From: Ancylobacter tetraedralis
GTDB lineage: Bacteria > Pseudomonadota > Alphaproteobacteria > Rhizobiales > Xanthobacteraceae
Assembly: GCF_014195655.1 (NCBI RefSeq)
Contig: NZ_JACICD010000012.1
Span: forward strand, 1-64,000
Direction of reading: 5' to 3'
DNA length: 64,000 nt
The notes beneath the pieces were generated by a model that was not told where the DNA came from, searched no databases, and saw only the letters and a program-made list of their open reading frames with translations. Shown here piece by piece: positions 62,174 to 64,000 of the stretch. Both the position numbers and the translations under genes were made by a program. Numbering within the stretch: position 1 is the stretch's first letter; each line of letters opens with the position of its first letter.

Positions 62174-63019
62174 ATGATGAGCATCGATGCCCCGCCCGCC
62201 CCCGCCCGCCCCTCCCTGTTCTCGGCCGACGAGGTCGAGCGCTATGCCCGCCATCTCGTACTCGCCGAAATCGGCGGGCCGGGCCAGCAGAAGCTGAAGA
62301 AGGCGAGCATCCTGGTGGTGGGTGCCGGCGGGCTGGGTGCCCCGGCCCTGCTCTATCTCGCCGCCGCTGGCGTCGGGCGCCTGGTCATCGTCGACGATGA
62401 CGAGGTCTCGCTGTCCAATCTGCAGCGGCAGGTGATCCACACCACGGCCGCGATCGGGCAGCCCAAGACGGCCAGCGCGCAAGACTTCATCGCCGCGCTC
62501 AACCCGCATGTGACAGTGGAGGCGGTCAATGAGCGCCTCACCGCCGACAATGCGCCGGCGCTTCTCGCGTCGGTCGATGTGGTGATCGACGGCTCGGACA
62601 ATTTCGCCACCCGCTATCTGGTCTCGGACGCCTGCGCTCTGGCCGGCAAGCCGCTGGTGACGGCGGCGCTCGGGCGTTTCGATGCCACGGTGACGACGCT
62701 GCGCGCCCATGAGACCGGCGCGGACGGCTCACCCAACCCGACCTATCGCTGCCTGTTTCCCGAGCCCCCGCCCGCCGGCACGGTGCCCACCTGCGCAGAG
62801 GCTGGCATTCTCGGCGCGCTGGCCGGCATCGCCGGCTCGCTGGTGGCGCTGGAGGCGGTTCGCGCCATTGTCGGCTTCGGCGAGGGGCTGGTAGGGCGCC
62901 TGCTGATGATCGACGCCCGCGCCATGCGGTTCGAGACGCTCAACTATGGCTGGGACCCGGACAACCCGCTGACCGGCACGAACCCGACCATCACCGACCT
63001 CTCGCGCCACCGCGGCTAG
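62174..63019 (+). CDS. moeB: MoeB/ThiF-family adenylyltransferase
   Basis: 281 residues. It adenylates the C-terminal glycine of a ubiquitin-like sulfur carrier (MoaD or ThiS). Visible are the start RYARHLVLAEIGGPGQQKL, the nucleotide loop VVGAGGLGAPAL, NLQRQVIHT, catalytic aspartate in IDGSDNF and the crossover-loop cysteine in GTVPTCAEAGILG. The four-cysteine zinc site of E. coli MoeB is not apparent, since only YRCLF is kept. A ThiF role cannot be excluded. Confidence 0.88.
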   Translation: MMSIDAPPAPARPSLFSADEVERYARHLVLAEIGGPGQQKLKKASILVVGAGGLGAPALLYLAAAGVGRLVIVDDDEVSLSNLQRQVIHTTAAIGQPKTASAQDFIAALNPHVTVEAVNERLTADNAPALLASVDVVIDGSDNFATRYLVSDACALAGKPLVTAALGRFDATVTTLRAHETGADGSPNPTYRCLFPEPPPAGTVPTCAEAGILGALAGIAGSLVALEAVRAIVGFGEGLVGRLLMIDARAMRFETLNYGWDPDNPLTGTNPTITDLSRHRG

Positions 63020-63030
63020 GGTACATCCCG

Positions 63031-63120
63031 TGAATTCCGGTTCACCGGAAATGCTTCCGGTGTCTGGTTTGACGCGTTTTCGTCCCGCGAACCGGAACCC
63101 ACTGCGCTCAAAATCGCTCT
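63031..63120. repeat. Hyphomicrobiales-type intergenic palindromic repeat
   Basis: Between the moeB-like gene and the dehydrogenase, TTCCGGT-TC-ACCGGAA (63035-63050) is a palindrome. It is followed by GTTTGACGCGTTTTCGTCCC and a GCGAACCGGAACCCACTGCG block ending in AAATCGCTCT. I know this GTTTGACGCG ... CGAACCGG ... GCTCT pattern as a recurrent intergenic element in this bacterial order. That identification is from memory, not from a search. Confidence 0.55.
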
Positions 63121-63205
63121 GGGACGGATCCGGTCCGCTTGAGCCGGGCGGATCGCTTACTCCGCCTCGAACCGGTCGATAGAGAAAGCGCGCAAGCCCG
63201 CGACA

Positions 63206-64000
63206 TCACAGCATGTTCGGCAGCACGCGATCCGGAGGGCGATGGTCATCCATGAAGGCGCGGATGTTCACGATCACCTTCTCGCCGGTGTCGATGCGCG
63301 CCTCGACGGTGGCCGAGCCCATATGCGGCAGCAGCACCACCTTGCCGGTTCGGGCGAGCTTGAGCAGTTTGGGGCTGACCGCCGGCTCGCGCTCGAACAC
63401 GTCGAGCCCGGCGCCGGCGATGTCGCCCGCCTCGATCATGCGAATCAGCGCGTGCTCGTCGATCACCTCGCCGCGCGCCGTGTTCACGATATAGGCATCG
63501 GGCCGCACCAGCTTGAGCCGGCGCGCCGAGAGCAGATGATAGGTGCCCGGCGTGTGCGGGCAGTTGACGGACAGGATGTCCATCCGCGCCAGCATCTGGT
63601 CGAGGCTGTCCCAATAGGTGGCTTCCAGCTCTTCCTCGATCTGGGCGGGGAGCGGATGGCGGTTGTGATAGTGGATCTGCAGGCCGAACGCCTTGGCACG
63701 GCGGGCGACCGCCTGGCCGATGCGGCCCATGCCGATGATGCCCAGCCGCTTGCCCCAGATGCGGTGCCCGAGCATCCAGGTCGGCGACCAGCCGGGCCAT
63801 TGCCCGTCCCCGGCCGTGACCAGGGCGGCGCCCTCGCTCAGCCGGCGCGGCACCGCGAGGATCAGCGCCATCGTCATGTCGGCGGTGTCTTCGGTGAGCA
63901 CGCCGGGCGTGTTGGTGATGGTGATGCCGCGCGCGGTGGCGGCGGCGACGTCGATATGATCGACGCCATTGCCGAAATTGGCGATCAGCTTGAAATTAGG
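63206..64000 (-). CDS. D-2-hydroxyacid dehydrogenase (glyoxylate reductase-like), partial
   Basis: The gene runs off the right edge. The visible 265 residues include the substrate-loop FGNGVDHIDVAAATARGITI, the NAD motif GIIGMGRIGQAVARRA, catalytic arginine in VNTARGEVID, glutamate in DVFEREPAV and histidine in LLPHMGSATVE. It reduces glyoxylate, hydroxypyruvate or a similar 2-keto acid with NAD(P)H. The N-terminal quarter is outside the window. The start annotated by an internal GTG at 63901 is not real. Confidence 0.92.
   Translation of the reverse strand, partial: PNFKLIANFGNGVDHIDVAAATARGITITNTPGVLTEDTADMTMALILAVPRRLSEGAALVTAGDGQWPGWSPTWMLGHRIWGKRLGIIGMGRIGQAVARRAKAFGLQIHYHNRHPLPAQIEEELEATYWDSLDQMLARMDILSVNCPHTPGTYHLLSARRLKLVRPDAYIVNTARGEVIDEHALIRMIEAGDIAGAGLDVFEREPAVSPKLLKLARTGKVVLLPHMGSATVEARIDTGEKVIVNIRAFMDDHRPPDRVLPNML

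Overview
The window looks like the chromosome of a GC-rich alphaproteobacterium, probably order Hyphomicrobiales and possibly a Xanthobacteraceae-type soil organism. The grounds are high GC with strong codon bias, tightly overlapping operons (ATGA/TGATG junctions), a tetrameric soxBDAG sarcosine oxidase, and an intergenic palindrome at 63.03-63.12 kb of a type I associate with this order. The placement is inference; nothing in the window names a species.

Layout. (1) 0-10.5 kb, envelope and efflux: the 5' end of a BamA-like gene; a three-gene RND efflux operon (outer-membrane factor, adaptor, pump) on the minus strand; a divergent OmpR/CpxR-type two-component system sharing a promoter with three tandem GTYAAG half-sites; and a TolC-family gene. 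AT-rich, gene-poor DNA flanks the block on both sides, and the operon's own outer-membrane factor appears to carry an internal deletion. (2) 11-33.3 kb, catabolic module A: a minus-strand operon (Rieske oxygenase, glutamine-synthetase-like ligase, IclR regulator) diverges from a long plus-strand series: aldehyde dehydrogenase, PLP lyase/deaminase, soxBDAG, class III aminotransferase, a complete oligopeptide-type ABC transporter, gamma-glutamyltransferase, RidA and amidase. GTTCG(C/T)A sites recur in the divergent promoter and again before the transporter. (3) 33.6-48.6 kb, catabolic module B: an unknown membrane protein, SDR, second class III aminotransferase and M81 (MlrC-like) hydrolase on minus; an AtzG-like small protein, AtzE-like amidase and XRE-cupin regulator on plus; then a second complete peptide-type ABC transporter, a GNAT acetyltransferase and a threonine-aldolase-family enzyme. 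(4) 48.6-56.8 kb: an IS256-type transposase scar, then a fully overlapping MoxR/DUF58/BatA/BatB/TPR/BatD operon preceded by a NarL-type two-component system. (5) 57.1-61.8 kb, a mobile-element graveyard: an integrase C-terminal remnant, a tRNA 3'-end fragment that looks like an att scar, a DUF2975/XRE pair divergent from a small secreted protein with two copies of a 19-bp operator, fragments of a nitrate/sulfonate-type ABC transporter, a broken large serine recombinase, and an intact tRNA-Arg(CCG). (6) 62.2-64 kb: a MoeB/ThiF-type adenylyltransferase and a partial D-2-hydroxyacid dehydrogenase.

How the genes may work together. Modules A and B use the same kit (ABC peptide/amine importer, amidase, class III aminotransferase, PLP or peptide-cleaving enzymes) under two unrelated regulators. 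Module A adds a gamma-glutamyl ligase homologue, a gamma-glutamyltransferase, a Rieske oxygenase, an aldehyde dehydrogenase and sarcosine oxidase. That suggests import of an N-substituted amine or amide, activation by gamma-glutamylation, oxidative dealkylation, and release of an aldehyde plus an amino acid. The substrate cannot be read from sequence. This combination is the best candidate for an undescribed pathway here.
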